A DNA stretch of 64,000 nucleotides from NCBI RefSeq assembly GCF_001417775.1, contig NZ_BBZJ01000015.1:62001-126000 (forward strand), written 5' to 3'. The DNA is from Streptomyces sp. TP-A0356 (GTDB lineage Bacteria; Actinomycetota; Actinomycetes; Streptomycetales; Streptomycetaceae). Below, piece by piece: positions 23,895 through 34,674 of the stretch (positions are counted from its first letter, which is position 1; every line of letters starts with the position of its first letter). A program made the translations under genes and the position numbers. The notes below the pieces were generated by a model. The model was given only the letters and a program-made list of their open reading frames with translations, was not told where the DNA came from and searched no databases.

Positions 23895-24902
23895 TCATGG
23901 GGTGGCGGGCACTCCCGCGGTGTCCGCGTAGCGTGGCACGTTGCGGGACCAGTAGTAGCAGCCGCGGATCCAGCCGGCCATGCCTTCCACATAGCCCACG
24001 CCGGCGGGGCTCAGCTCCGGCTTGAGCTCCCCGTAGAGCCGCTCGAACTCACGGATGGCGCTGTTGATGCGTCCGGTCGCCAGTACGACGGCCTCTGGCA
24101 GGGAGCAGCGGCACTCGTAGCGGTAGGCGAGCGCCAGATTGATCACGCCGCCCGTCCGTTGCTCCTTCACGGCCGAGTAGAGGTCGGGTATCCACACCGC
24201 CGCGTCCGCCGACAGCCTCTGCAGGCGCCGCATGGCGGGATGGCAGAGCTCTTCGGGGGTCAGTTCCCGTGGCTGTGCCGCCTCGCACAGGGGGTGGAAG
24301 GGCTCGACGCCTGCGATGAGCGACCGTATCGAACGGCACGGACCGATCCGTATGCGGAGAGGGTCGGTCTGGGCCACCGCCTCGTACAGCAGACCGTGCA
24401 CGTACTCGCGGCTGTGCCAGGCCCATCGCGCGGCCTGCGCGGGGGTGCAGCGGTCCTTGACCTGTCGGTGGAGATCGGCCAGGGCGGCGCCGAGGAGGGT
24501 GCTGGGCGGTTGGTCGTCGCGCAGGATGCCGATGCTCTCGCACAGCATGGGCAGCAGCCGGCTCGGCCACCGTCGGCCGACCTCTTCCGCCCGGTCGTCG
24601 AAGATGAACTGGTAGGCGATCTGGTTGGCCACGATCTGGAGGACGTCGGCGTTCATCGTGGGGCTGTTGTAGGAGGCAAGTTCGGCGGGACGGGTGTAGG
24701 CGATCATCGCCGCCACCGCGGGGTCGTCGGTCAGCCCGCAATTGCGTAACCAATTGTCGACGCCCGCCGTGGCCTCGGGTTCATGCGAATTGCTCAGGAA
24801 AGGGAAGGGCATGTAGAGCTCGGCCTCGATGAGTTCCTTCAGGCTTCCGGCCGGAAATGCATGACGCGACGCGGCCGCGATCCCGTCATTCGTCGGAGGC
24901 AC
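23895..24902 (-). CDS. Class I terpene cyclase (unusual metal motif)
   Basis: A 335-residue single-domain terpene synthase that would cyclise a prenyl diphosphate in the cytosol. The first metal motif is FDDRAEE (Asp102-Asp103...Glu106-Glu107), matching DDxxE. The second, normally NDxxSxxKE, reads PDLYSAVKE at 239-247: Ser243, Lys246 and Glu247 are kept but the first Asn is Pro. The C-terminal Arg-Tyr pair (SRNVPRY) is present. GTG 24902 is chosen after AAGGAAGG; it overlaps the P450 gene by 17 bases, so the pair is one leftward operon (P450 first). The product cannot be predicted. Confidence 0.85.
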   Translation of the reverse strand: MPPTNDGIAAASRHAFPAGSLKELIEAELYMPFPFLSNSHEPEATAGVDNWLRNCGLTDDPAVAAMIAYTRPAELASYNSPTMNADVLQIVANQIAYQFIFDDRAEEVGRRWPSRLLPMLCESIGILRDDQPPSTLLGAALADLHRQVKDRCTPAQAARWAWHSREYVHGLLYEAVAQTDPLRIRIGPCRSIRSLIAGVEPFHPLCEAAQPRELTPEELCHPAMRRLQRLSADAAVWIPDLYSAVKEQRTGGVINLALAYRYECRCSLPEAVVLATGRINSAIREFERLYGELKPELSPAGVGYVEGMAGWIRGCYYWSRNVPRYADTAGVPATP

Positions 24903-26469
24903 CCTCGCCACCCTTCCTTGGGAAGTTCCATAACCGGGTGGTCGCCCTAATTCCGGTTGTGGGGGGATTCGGCCCGGATTGCGAACGATCTTCGCGTGAA
25001 GTGCACGTGACGTCTGCAGGTACGGCGGGGGACAATTGCGCGGGGTGCGAAGTCCCTTTGCTCGGGGCGGCCGGAACTTGTCGCGGCGCTTCCCCCTGCC
25101 GCGTATGCGCACGGGGTTCGCAGATCATCTCCAGCGCCCTCGGTCCGAGGGTCGCCGCCGGGCGCGGTTGCTCGACATGTCCGGGCAGCGGGCGCAGCCG
25201 CCAGCGACGGGCGATCACGGCGACGGCGAGCGTGGCCTCCGCCATCGCGAACGTGTCGCCTATGCATTTGCGGCTGCCTGCCGCGAAGGGCAGCAGCGCG
25301 CCGTTCCGTACCGCCGCGGCCTGCCCGGGTAACCAGCGATCGGGGAGGAACCGGTCGGGGTGGGGAAAGGACGCGGGATCGTGGTGCAGGAGGTAGGGGC
25401 TGTACAGGACGGTGGCTCCCCTGGGGAGCCGGAATCCGCCGATCTCCGTCTCCCTGGTGGTCGTCCGGGTGAAGAGCCAGCCGGGCGGATACACCCGCAG
25501 CGTCTCGGTGACGACGCTGCGGGTGTAGACCAGGCGCGACAGTTCCTCCGGGCCGGGCCGCCGTCCGTCGGCGAGTACCGCGTCGGCTTCGGCGTGCAGC
25601 CGGCGCTCGACCTCCGGATGAGCGGGCAGCAGGCTGAAGACGGAGCCCAGACACATCGCCGTGCTCTCGACCCCGGTCAGCAGAAGCGTGATCAACTGGT
25701 CGTGGACGTCCTGGTCGGTGAGCACTGCCTCGCCGCCGTCGTCTCTCGCGGCATCCAGCAGGGACCCCAACAGATCGTCGCGACGAGGGCCCTGCCGACG
25801 CCGGTCGATGGCCGAGTCGATGATCGCGTGAAGGCGGGCGAACGCGCGTCGGTAGCGACGGTTGGCAGGTGTGGGAATGCGGAACAGGGGTGCGAGGGGT
25901 ACGACCGTGCGGAGGAACAGGCCCCGGACGAGGGCGGCCAGGCAGTCGCGCAGTTCGGCGGACGTCGCGGCGTCGAGCGAGTCGGAGAGAAGGACACGGC
26001 TGGTCACCCGTGTGGTCAGCGCCAGCATCGCCGCGCTGACATCGGCCTTCTCCCCGGGTTGCCACTCACGGGAGACCGACTCGGCCTCCTCGCCCATCAC
26101 CGTGGTGTAGTCGGCAATGCGGGAAGGTTGGAAGAGAGGCTGAACGAGTCTGCGCTGCCCTCGGTGCTCCTCGTGGCCGCAGGTGACGAGGCTGTTTCCC
26201 ATCAGCGGGCGGAGCCTGTCGTACTGCGGACCTCCCTTGTCGAAGGTGCGCGGGTCCATGAGGATCCGGTGGACCAGCTCCGGGTGGCACGCCAGCCAGG
26301 CCCGCTGGGGGCCGAGGCGTATCTCGACCAGATCACCGTGCGCGGACAGGGAATTCAGAAAGCCCAGTGGACGGCGAAACAGGGTGAGACCGTGACCGAC
26401 GAAGGGGAACATGCCTGGCGCAGTAGCCACTGTCCATGCTTGTTCTGGTATGGGCACAGCACCGCTCAT
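24886..26469 (-). CDS. Cytochrome P450, pentalenene-oxygenase-like, long C-terminus
   Basis: The first 440 residues are a complete P450: I-helix LLLTGVESTAM, ExxR in VTETLRVYPP, and heme loop PFAAGSRKCIGDTFA with the Cys ligand. The N-terminal text TAPGMFPFVGHGLTLFRRPLG resembles PtlI-type terpene oxygenases, which suits the cyclase that follows. After the usual end (LEMICEPR) the frame continues for about 75 Pro/Ser/Thr-rich residues to 24886, longer than the family norm. Length is 527 against 400-460. It starts at ATG 26469 and probably oxidises the cyclase product. Confidence 0.88.
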   Translation of the reverse strand: MSGAVPIPEQAWTVATAPGMFPFVGHGLTLFRRPLGFLNSLSAHGDLVEIRLGPQRAWLACHPELVHRILMDPRTFDKGGPQYDRLRPLMGNSLVTCGHEEHRGQRRLVQPLFQPSRIADYTTVMGEEAESVSREWQPGEKADVSAAMLALTTRVTSRVLLSDSLDAATSAELRDCLAALVRGLFLRTVVPLAPLFRIPTPANRRYRRAFARLHAIIDSAIDRRRQGPRRDDLLGSLLDAARDDGGEAVLTDQDVHDQLITLLLTGVESTAMCLGSVFSLLPAHPEVERRLHAEADAVLADGRRPGPEELSRLVYTRSVVTETLRVYPPGWLFTRTTTRETEIGGFRLPRGATVLYSPYLLHHDPASFPHPDRFLPDRWLPGQAAAVRNGALLPFAAGSRKCIGDTFAMAEATLAVAVIARRWRLRPLPGHVEQPRPAATLGPRALEMICEPRAHTRQGEAPRQVPAAPSKGTSHPAQLSPAVPADVTCTSREDRSQSGPNPPTTGIRATTRLWNFPRKGGEGASDE

Positions 26470-26626
26470 CGAATGCCACCTACCTCAGCGACGTGGGGGG
26501 AAGTCGGCGGATGTTCCACCGACTTGACGCTTGAGTCATGTCCTGCCCATTACAACCCCGATGCGGACCCCCGAATCGTTTTTCCACGGGGGCGCAAAGG
26601 AGCGCGACGAAGCATCGGGCTAACCG

Positions 26627-26839
26627 TCATTGATGCCCCGTACACCGACTGACAATTGGCCCCTGTCCCTCAATTGGTGTTTTGTGCGCCCATTCCGCCT
26701 GAAGCAATCCACAAGCGGGAGGCGCCCATCCAAGGCCACCGCATGCAATGTCCCCGAGCTCGACGAGCGGGGTGTCGGGGCCGAAGATCGAGATCCACTC
26801 AGCCGGCCGAATCGCCGCGCGGCACAAGACGGTTGCCAT
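26627..26839 (-). CDS. Small hypothetical protein (70 aa)
   Basis: A short minus-strand frame begins MATVLCRAAIRPAEWISIFG and continues with PDTPLVELGDIACGG. It has an excellent ribosome-binding site (GGAGGTGAG, six bases of spacing from GGAGG to ATG). The C-terminal 30 residues look less protein-like, so this may be the truncated start of a longer lost gene. Just upstream, the frame ending at the TGA inside that SD reads GNVVGKRVVLLDWPPGAAVR, the apparent tail of another gene. The start region recurs in damaged form near 48830. Confidence 0.45.
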   Translation of the reverse strand: MATVLCRAAIRPAEWISIFGPDTPLVELGDIACGGLGWAPPACGLLQAEWAHKTPIEGQGPIVSRCTGHQ

Positions 26840-27135
26840 GGCTCACCTCCGAACCGCGGCACCTGGCGGCCAGTCCAGCAGGACCACCCGCTTGCCCACG
26901 ACGTTCCCCGAAGCCCGAAAGCGATTCCGAAGCGCGGCCGGGCTGGGCGGGCGAAATCGGACGCGGCTGTCGCCGTTACTCCTCGACGGCGACACGGACG
27001 CTGGTCACCCGGGGGTCGGCCGCGTCGGGGACGACCATCCCGGCGTCCACACCGCTGCGCAGGTACAGCAGTACGTCGTTGTTCATGCGCTGGCCGGGCA
27101 GCACCGCGGGGATGCCGGGAGGGTAGGGCGTGAGC
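26840..27135 (-). repeat. Partial duplication, copy A (second copy at 48830-49050)
   Basis: This stretch, covering the decarboxylase 3' end and the sequence after it, matches 48830-49050. Shared blocks include GGTTCGGAGGTGAGCC, the residue pair GNVVGKRVVLLDW / GNAVGQRMVLRDW, and the decarboxylase words LPGQRMNNDVLLYLR / LPGRRMNNDISLCLR. Copy B lacks about 80 bases between the two blocks and is frameshifted. Confidence 0.7.
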
Positions 27136-28442
27136 ATCTCGGCGGCCACCCGGTCGGCGGCCTGTTGCCAGGGCACCTGCTCCACGCGGCCGAAGAAGGC
27201 GTCGCGGGGCAGCAGGACCTGTTCGAGCCGCAGCTGGGCGGGATCGGGGATCTCCACCTTCTCGGCGGGCCCCAGATTGCCGGCGTGCCGGACGAGGTCG
27301 TCGAGGGCCTCCAGCAGCGCACCGGTGGTCCTGTCGTTGTCGGCGTGTGTGAGCTGGGCGCTGATGCGGCGGTGGTCGGCCACGTGCAGATTGATGTGGT
27401 GCTGCCGGCGCAGCCAGTCGGCCGCCCGGTAGCCGGTGGTGCCCAGTGCGGTGATGTCGATGATCACCTGCAGCGGGTCCAGGTCGTCGGCGCGGCCGGG
27501 GCCGCAGAAGTCCTCCCGGCCGTGCACGTGCAGACCGTCGATCGCCTCGATACGGGACCGGACGCGTGCGGCCCGCGTCAGCGTCTGGTCGTACAGGGCG
27601 CGGCCGTGCTCGACCATCTGGCGCCGCCAGCCGTCAAGGGCGGCGTACACCAGGACGTTCGGGCTGGTGGTGCCGAGCAGGTCTTCGCGGGAGCGCAGCA
27701 CTTCCGGCCGGACGAGCCCGCCCTGCAGGTGGAAGACCGAGCTCTGCTCCAGGCCGGAGCCCATCTTGTGCACGGAGGTGACACACACGTCGGCGCCGGC
27801 GTCCATCGCCCAGGTGGGCAGGTCGGGATGGAACGGCAAGTGGGCGCCCCACGCCTCGTCCACGATGAGTGGTTTCCCCCGCCTGTGGCAGACCTCCGCC
27901 AGGGCGCGTAGGTCCGCGCAGGTGCCGTACGGGGTCGGGCTGGTGACCAGCACTCCCCTGGCGTCGGGGTGCTCGTCGAGAGCGGCCGAGAACGACTGCG
28001 CGGAGGGCGGGTGGGCCAGATGCAGATCGGGGTCCCACTGCGGGTCGACCCAGATGGGCCGTACACCGGACAGGATCAGGCCGGACACCACGGACTTGTG
28101 AACGTCCCGCCCGACCACCAGTTTCTCGTCCGGGCCGGCCACCGACAGCATGGCCGACTTGACCGACAGGGAGCTGCCGCAGGTGGAGAAGAAGGCGTGT
28201 TCCGCCCCGACGGCGTCGGCCATCAGCTCCTGGGCCTTGCGCAGCACGCCGCCCGAGGACATCCGGTCGTCCAGGCCGGATGTCGCCAGCACGTCGGAGC
28301 GGAAGACGGCGTCGCCGAGCACGGTCTTCACCCGTGGATCGGCGCCGCGGCCCTGCTTGTGGCCAGGCGGGGTGAACGGCAGCTGACCGCTGTCGTGGTA
28401 GGCGGCCAATGCTTCCAGCACAGGAGCGTGCGAGTGATCCAT
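26976..28442 (-). CDS. Orn/Lys/Arg decarboxylase family protein (PLP-dependent)
   Basis: A 488-residue fold-type I PLP enzyme of the size of Bacillus SpeA rather than the 700-residue inducible enterobacterial type. It begins with FTPPGHKQGRGADPRV, has AFFSTCGSSLSVKSAM near the cofactor phosphate, IVDEAWGAHLPFHPDLP, and the PLP lysine in TSVHKMGSGLEQSS. The C-terminal domain carries TPYPPGIPAVLPGQRM. It should decarboxylate a basic amino acid to a polyamine; which one is not clear. ATG 28442 follows GCGAGGGAC; the in-frame 28481 start is less likely because it spans a hairpin. Confidence 0.88.
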   Translation of the reverse strand: MDHSHAPVLEALAAYHDSGQLPFTPPGHKQGRGADPRVKTVLGDAVFRSDVLATSGLDDRMSSGGVLRKAQELMADAVGAEHAFFSTCGSSLSVKSAMLSVAGPDEKLVVGRDVHKSVVSGLILSGVRPIWVDPQWDPDLHLAHPPSAQSFSAALDEHPDARGVLVTSPTPYGTCADLRALAEVCHRRGKPLIVDEAWGAHLPFHPDLPTWAMDAGADVCVTSVHKMGSGLEQSSVFHLQGGLVRPEVLRSREDLLGTTSPNVLVYAALDGWRRQMVEHGRALYDQTLTRAARVRSRIEAIDGLHVHGREDFCGPGRADDLDPLQVIIDITALGTTGYRAADWLRRQHHINLHVADHRRISAQLTHADNDRTTGALLEALDDLVRHAGNLGPAEKVEIPDPAQLRLEQVLLPRDAFFGRVEQVPWQQAADRVAAEMLTPYPPGIPAVLPGQRMNNDVLLYLRSGVDAGMVVPDAADPRVTSVRVAVEE

Positions 28443-28452
28443 GTCCCTCGCC

Positions 28453-28472
28453 TGCCCTGCGACAGCAGGGCA
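28453..28472 (-). promoter_or_regulatory. Hairpin in the decarboxylase leader
   Basis: TGCCCTGC (28453-28460) and GCAGGGCA (28465-28472) form a perfect 8-bp stem with loop GACA, 11 bases before the decarboxylase start codon. It could be an operator or an RNA element that masks the SD region. The remaining leader to 28805 holds no gene that I can support. Confidence 0.5.
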
Positions 28473-28805
28473 AAACAGCACACTGTCCGCCGCTCACCCA
28501 CCGACGGGGCATTCTTGGGCCGACCGGGCGAAGGGCGCCTGCGGCTGTTGCCCCCGGAGCGGCTGAGCCGCCTTACTGTCCGTCGCGACCTGGCCAGGCG
28601 CCGGAACATCGCGGTGCGCCACCTGCCAGCCGTCCCGACGACGGCTTCGCCGCCGCCGTCATGGGTATGCTCCGCAGCGCACCGTCCGCCACGGTACGCG
28701 CCCAGCGGGAGCCCGCCAGGGCCGTCAGTGGGGTGCGGTATAGCGGCGGTGGCGGGCTACCGAAGTCCTGCTCGTGCCCCACCCGCGATGTGGCAAGATC
28801 GGCTT

Positions 28806-29348
28806 GTGACGCGATCCCTGGTGACTTTGCGTCAACTCGCGCTGAACGACTGGCAAGCGGTGCACTCCTGGGCCGGCCTTGAGAGGGCTTGTCGCTACCA
28901 GCCTTGGGGGCCGAACACCGAGGAGGAGACGCGCGCGTTCGTGCAAGCCGCCGTCGAGGCCTGGTCGCACGCCGACCAGCAGAGATTCGCCTACGTTGCT
29001 CTCTTCGAGAATGAACTCGTCGGCATGGGTGAACTGCGCATCCGTAGCCGTCGCCATCGGCAGGGCGAGATCGCCTACATCGTCCACCCGAGGGCCTGGG
29101 GGCGTGGCGTGGGCACGGCGATCGGGCGAGAGCTTCTGTCGCGCGGGTTCGGGGAACTGGGACTCCACCGAATCTGCGCGACCTGTGACCCGCGCAATCT
29201 CGCGTCGGTTCGGGTGCTGGGCAAGCTCGGCATGACGTACGAGGGGCGGCATCAGCACACTGCGTTGATCCGGGACGGCTGGCGGGACTCCGAGATGTTC
29301 AGCATCCTCGAAGGGGAATGGCGTCCGAGTCCCAGCGGTAGATTGTGA
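28806..29348 (+). CDS. GNAT-family N-acetyltransferase (RimJ/RimL-like)
   Basis: A 180-residue acetyl-CoA-dependent transferase. Motif A is clear (IAYIVHPRAWGRGVGTAIGR, the R/Q-x2-G-x-G/A pyrophosphate loop), followed by LGLHRICATCDPRNLASVRV and LGKLGMTYEG, typical of RimJ/RimL-type enzymes that modify protein or small-molecule amines. The start is uncertain: GTG 28806 or ATG 28788, neither with a strong SD. It stands alone between the decarboxylase and an IS relic. Confidence 0.85.
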   Translation: MTRSLVTLRQLALNDWQAVHSWAGLERACRYQPWGPNTEEETRAFVQAAVEAWSHADQQRFAYVALFENELVGMGELRIRSRRHRQGEIAYIVHPRAWGRGVGTAIGRELLSRGFGELGLHRICATCDPRNLASVRVLGKLGMTYEGRHQHTALIRDGWRDSEMFSILEGEWRPSPSGRL

Positions 29349-29439
29349 TCTTGCTGATGGCGGCCTGTGCGGGCATGACTACGGCCACCCGTTGATCATC
29401 GGTGTTCGTGAGGGCAACGAAAGATCAGGCGGTGGCGCA

Positions 29440-29775
29440 GGCCAGAGCGTCGACCCTGCCCGTTGGCGGGCGGCGTTCGACCAGTTGTTGGGCCGGGTGG
29501 CGGGCCGGTTCGCTCGGGCGCAACCGCGGCGGCGGATGCGGGCGTTCGTGATGAGGCTGTTGTCGGACCTGCCGCGCGAGAACTGCTGGACGATCGCCGA
29601 CCATGCCGGGACGCCAGCCCGGACGGGATGCAGCACCTGCTGGGCGGGGCGGTGTGGGACACCGACGCCGTCCGGGACTACGTTCGCGCCTACTGCGACG
29701 ACTGGCTGCCCTGGCTCACGATTGCCCCCACGACCTACTTGGCCGGCCGGCTTCCACGGCTCAGTCGGCGAGCCG
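29440..29775 (+). pseudogene. IS701-family transposase, N-terminal relic
   Basis: From about 29450 the frame reads RWRAAFDQLLGRVAGRFARA, PRRRMRAFVMRLLSDLPREN, CWTIADHAG, then a one-base loss near 29610 moves it to another frame, DASPDGMQHLLGGAVWDTDA, VRDYVRAY. This is the conserved N-terminus of IS701-type (DDE_5) transposases. It is followed by unrelated text, so the catalytic part is gone. No terminal repeats were found. Confidence 0.75.
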
Positions 29776-29887
29776 GGTCGCTGGGCACGGTCAGGCACGT
29801 TGGAAGCGACGGACGCGCAGGCGGGCGGCGCGTGGGCGAAGCTGGTTGAGCACTTCCGGGTCCCCCGCCATGCGGCCAGTCAGGCGT

Positions 29888-30766
29888 TCAGCACAGTACG
29901 GAGAGCGATGCGGGCAGCACCCTGGCCGTGACCGGGAGAACGGCGTCGACCTCGCCGTCGGCGCCGTAGGGCACCGGACGGTCGGCCTCGATGCGGATTT
30001 CCCTGCCGCGCAGGATCCGCACCTCGGGCCGGTGCACATGCGCGCCCGACTTGAGCTCCTGCATCAGGGTGAAGAAGAGCCTGCGCGGCGCATGGCGGAT
30101 CATCACCACGTCCAGCAGCCCGTCGTCGACACGGGCGTCGGGGGCGATGGTGCGGCCCGAGCCGTAGTAGGCGGAGTTCGCGGCCACGACGGTGTAGCCA
30201 CGGTGCCTGTGATCCTCGCCGTCGACGGTGACCCGGTAGTCGGCCGGTCGCCATGTAGCCACGGCTCTGAGTCCGCCCACGTAGTAGGAGGCGGCTCCGC
30301 GCACCAGTTTCGTGTGGTTGGCGTGGCGGTTGGCGAGTGCGTCGACGCCCGCGTACACGCTGCCGAGCACGACGGCGCGACGGTGGGCGGACTCCACTTC
30401 GATGGTGTCGACGAGGCGAGGGCCGTTGTGGAGCAGGATCCGGGCGAGGGCGGCCGGGTCGGTGGGCAGGCCCAGCGCTCGGGCGAAGTCGTTACCGCGA
30501 CCGGCCGGAACCAGGCCGAGAAGGGTGCCGGTGCCGCTGAGAGCCCCTCCGATGCCGCCGACGATGCCGTCGCCGCCGACGGCGAGCACGACCCGCTGCC
30601 GGGCGCCGGCCTGCCGGGCGAGGTCCTGGGCGTGGACGAGGCTGCGGCTGTACTGGGTCTCCAGTTCGGCCCCGGCCTCCCGAAGCAGCCGGGCCACCTG
30701 GAGCAGCGCCGCGACCCCGGTGGATCCACCGGCGGTGGGGTTGACGATGGCGGTGAACTGTCGCAT
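29888..30766 (-). CDS. Diacylglycerol/lipid kinase family protein
   Basis: A 292-residue lipid kinase of the DagK/YegS type. It starts TAIVNPTAGGSTGVAALL, has the nucleotide loop LAVGGDGIVGGIGGAL (GGDGT family motif) and PAGRGNDFARALGLP, then a beta-sandwich domain with YYGSGRTIAPDARVDDGLLD. It should phosphorylate diacylglycerol or a related lipid to a phosphatidate. ATG 30766 has a perfect GGAGG. It lies 64 bases after the flavoprotein gene in a leftward operon, matching the order Rv2251-Rv2252 of M. tuberculosis, where Rv2252 is a characterised DAG kinase. Confidence 0.9.
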   Translation of the reverse strand: MRQFTAIVNPTAGGSTGVAALLQVARLLREAGAELETQYSRSLVHAQDLARQAGARQRVVLAVGGDGIVGGIGGALSGTGTLLGLVPAGRGNDFARALGLPTDPAALARILLHNGPRLVDTIEVESAHRRAVVLGSVYAGVDALANRHANHTKLVRGAASYYVGGLRAVATWRPADYRVTVDGEDHRHRGYTVVAANSAYYGSGRTIAPDARVDDGLLDVVMIRHAPRRLFFTLMQELKSGAHVHRPEVRILRGREIRIEADRPVPYGADGEVDAVLPVTARVLPASLSVLC

Positions 30767-30830
30767 CCGTGTGCCTCCGAAGGCGCCTGATGGGTGGTGC
30801 ACAGACGGTGGTGTGAGGGGCGGGGCGGGA

Positions 30831-32426
30831 TCAGTCGAGGGGCAGGAGGACGCCGGGGTTGAGCAGCCCGGTGGGATCCAGCTGTCGCTTGACCGCACGG
30901 AGGGCTTCGACACCGAGCGGTCCGGCCTCCCGGACGTACCAGTCGCGGTGGTCGGTGCCCACGCCGTGGTGGTGGCTGATCGTGCCACCCGAGGACATGA
31001 TCGCCTCGTTGGCGGCGTGTTTCGCGGGCGCCCAGTGCGTCACGGGATCGTCGCCCTGGGCGGAGACCACGGTGAAGTACAGGGAGGCGCCGTTCTCGTA
31101 GACGTGGGAGATGTGGCACATCACCAGGGGCGGGGTGCCCGACTCGGTGAGCACGGTGGTGAGTGCCTCGCGAACGCGGGCGTACAGCTCGGGCAGGCGG
31201 GACCAGAACGCCGCGGTCTCCAGCGTCTCGGCGAAGGCACCCGCGTCCAGCAGTGCGTCCCGCAGGTAGGGCGCCGAATAGCGGCCATGGGCCCAGCGCT
31301 CTCCGGGTTCCTCGCCCAGGTAGACGCCGCCGCAGTCGCGCAGTACGGCCGCGGCCCGGTCCCGGCGGTGGACGGTGTCCTCCGCCGTGCCCTCGTAGCC
31401 GGCGATCGCCAGGCATCCGGCGGTCTGCTGGATGCCGGAGGAACCGATGGCGTCGGGCTGGGCGAGGCCGATCAGCGTCTCGGTCTCGTCCGACAGGCGC
31501 AGCACGGTCGGCCGCGGCCCGTCCTGGGCCAGGCGCCGCAGCGCGGCGGTGCCTTCCTCGAAGGAGGCGAAGCGCCATCCTTCGTAGACACGGGCCTTGG
31601 GGACAGGGCGGATTCGTACGGTGATCGAGGTGATGACGCCGAACGCTCCCTCGGAGCCGAGGACGAGCTGGCGCAGGTCCGGGCCGGCGGCCGAGCGCGG
31701 GGCGCGGCCGATGTCGAGGGTGCCGACGGGAGTGGCCAGGGTGAGGCCGAGCACCATCTCGTCGAACCGGCCGTAGCCGGCGGATGCCTGTCCACTGGAA
31801 CGTGCGGCGGCGAACCCACCGATGGTGGCCCACTCGTAGGACTGGGGGAAGTGGCCGAGGGTGAAGCCGTGCTCGGCCAGGAGCGCCTCGGCGTGCGGAG
31901 CCCTGAGTCCGGGTTGCAGGGTGGCGGTGCGGGAGACCGGATCCAGGGCGAGCAAGCCGTCCATGCGGCCCAGGTCCAGCGTGAGGAACGGCTGCCTCTG
32001 CTCGGGGGCGAGGCCTCCGACGACGGACGTACCGCCACCGAACGGAACCAGGGCCAGGCCGTGTTCGGCGCACGCCCTCAGCACGGCGAGGACCTCGTCG
32101 TGGCTCGCCGGGAGTACGACAGCGGCGGGGATGTCCTGCACGTCTCCGTTGCGGATCCGCAGCAGATCGGGGGTGGACTTGCCGCGGGTGTGCCGGATCC
32201 GGGCCTCCGCGTCGGTGCGGACGTGGGCCTCACCGCCGACGGCCTCGATCAAGGCGCGGTGGACGGTGGAATCCAGCGGCGGCCCGGGCACGGAGATGTC
32301 CTCCAGGGCGACCGGCTCGGCGCTGCGGGGCTTGACCCCCAGCATGTCGCGCAGCAGCCCGATCACCGTGTCGGGCAGCGACGTTGCCCTGGCCGGGTCC
32401 CCCCAGCCACTCCACAGCATGTCCAT
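30831..32426 (-). CDS. FAD-binding oxidase, alkyl-DHAP synthase-like
   Basis: A 531-residue VAO-fold flavoprotein. The FAD-binding PP loop is PFGGGTSVVGGLAP near residue 150, with IGGFAAARSSGQASAGYGRF downstream and the C-terminal HHH motif GTISHHHGVGTDHRDWY near 490 that is catalytic in alkylglycerone-phosphate synthase. This family either makes ether lipids from acyl-DHAP or oxidises hydroxy-acids; the HHH favours the former. ATG 32426 has GTGAGGAC upstream. Divergent to the TetR-glpD unit. Orthologous context to Rv2251. Confidence 0.88.
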   Translation of the reverse strand: MDMLWSGWGDPARATSLPDTVIGLLRDMLGVKPRSAEPVALEDISVPGPPLDSTVHRALIEAVGGEAHVRTDAEARIRHTRGKSTPDLLRIRNGDVQDIPAAVVLPASHDEVLAVLRACAEHGLALVPFGGGTSVVGGLAPEQRQPFLTLDLGRMDGLLALDPVSRTATLQPGLRAPHAEALLAEHGFTLGHFPQSYEWATIGGFAAARSSGQASAGYGRFDEMVLGLTLATPVGTLDIGRAPRSAAGPDLRQLVLGSEGAFGVITSITVRIRPVPKARVYEGWRFASFEEGTAALRRLAQDGPRPTVLRLSDETETLIGLAQPDAIGSSGIQQTAGCLAIAGYEGTAEDTVHRRDRAAAVLRDCGGVYLGEEPGERWAHGRYSAPYLRDALLDAGAFAETLETAAFWSRLPELYARVREALTTVLTESGTPPLVMCHISHVYENGASLYFTVVSAQGDDPVTHWAPAKHAANEAIMSSGGTISHHHGVGTDHRDWYVREAGPLGVEALRAVKRQLDPTGLLNPGVLLPLD

Positions 32427-32487
32427 GGCGCTTGTCCTCACCGGTCGTTGGAAAGAGTGCCGTCTCCTGCACGGCCGCACAGGGCGT

Positions 32488-32500
32488 TACACTGTGACAC
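32488..32500 (+). promoter_or_regulatory. Probable leaderless promoter of the TetR-glpD unit
   Basis: TACACT at 32488-32493 fits a -10 element seven bases before the ATG at 32501, and there is no Shine-Dalgarno; transcription would begin at or beside the A of the start codon. The GTTACACTGTGACAC stretch also contains a short symmetric TGTGACA-like element that may be the TetR operator. Confidence 0.5.
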
Positions 32501-33096
32501 ATGACGCCCATTCGTCACAACACCTCGGACAGCGATCCGGTGCTCGACGCGGTACGCGACTGCGTCCTGGCCGTCGGCGTCCGCCGCACCACCCTCACCG
32601 ATGTGGCCCGCCGCGCCGGCGTCTCCCGGATGACGCTGTACCGCCGCTGGCCCGATGTGCGGTCCCTGGTCGGCGACTTGATGACCCGGGAGTGGATCGA
32701 AGTCGCCACCCGGGCGATGCCCGAACGCACACCGGGGATCGGCGCACGCACCCTGATCGTCGACGGGCTGGTGAGAGGGGTGGACGCCTTCCGCGCGCAT
32801 CCGCTGTTCCGCAAGATCATCGATGTGGACCCCGAACTGCTCCTGCCCTATGTGCTGGACAGGCGCGGTGCCAGCCAGGAGGCCCTCCTCGAACTGCTCG
32901 CCGACGCCGTCCGGGAGGGCCACGCCGACAAGTCGGTGCGGCCCGGTCACCCGGAACGGCAGGCCCGAGCCCTGCTCCTGGTCGCTCAGTCCTTCACCCT
33001 GTCACTGCGCACCATGACCGACGAGAACGACGCCGATCTGAGCACCGAGGCCTTCACCTCGGAACTGCGCACCATCCTCGAGAGGACCCTGACGCC

Positions 33097-33100
<4 letters not shown>
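32501..33100 (+). CDS. TetR-family regulator of the glpD cluster
   Basis: A 199-residue repressor with HTH TTLTDVARRAGVSRMTLYRR (residues about 27-46) and a helical ligand domain. The start is ATG 32501, without SD (leaderless). Its stop overlaps the glpD start (ATGA), so it is the first gene of that unit and lies divergent from the flavoprotein-kinase operon. The same TetR position is occupied by Rv2250c in M. tuberculosis. The ligand may be an acyl or glycerophosphate compound (inference). Confidence 0.88.

Positions 33101-34674
<1,574 letters not shown>

Noticed and set aside
23895..24902. NSE motif read as NLALAYRYE near residue 255
   Set aside because: PDLYSAVKE at 239-247 aligns better with NDLYSAVKE-type motifs, so the later string is only the following helix.
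30312..32504. 730-codon plus-strand frame
   Set aside because: Antisense to the kinase and flavoprotein genes, with low-complexity composition and no motif.
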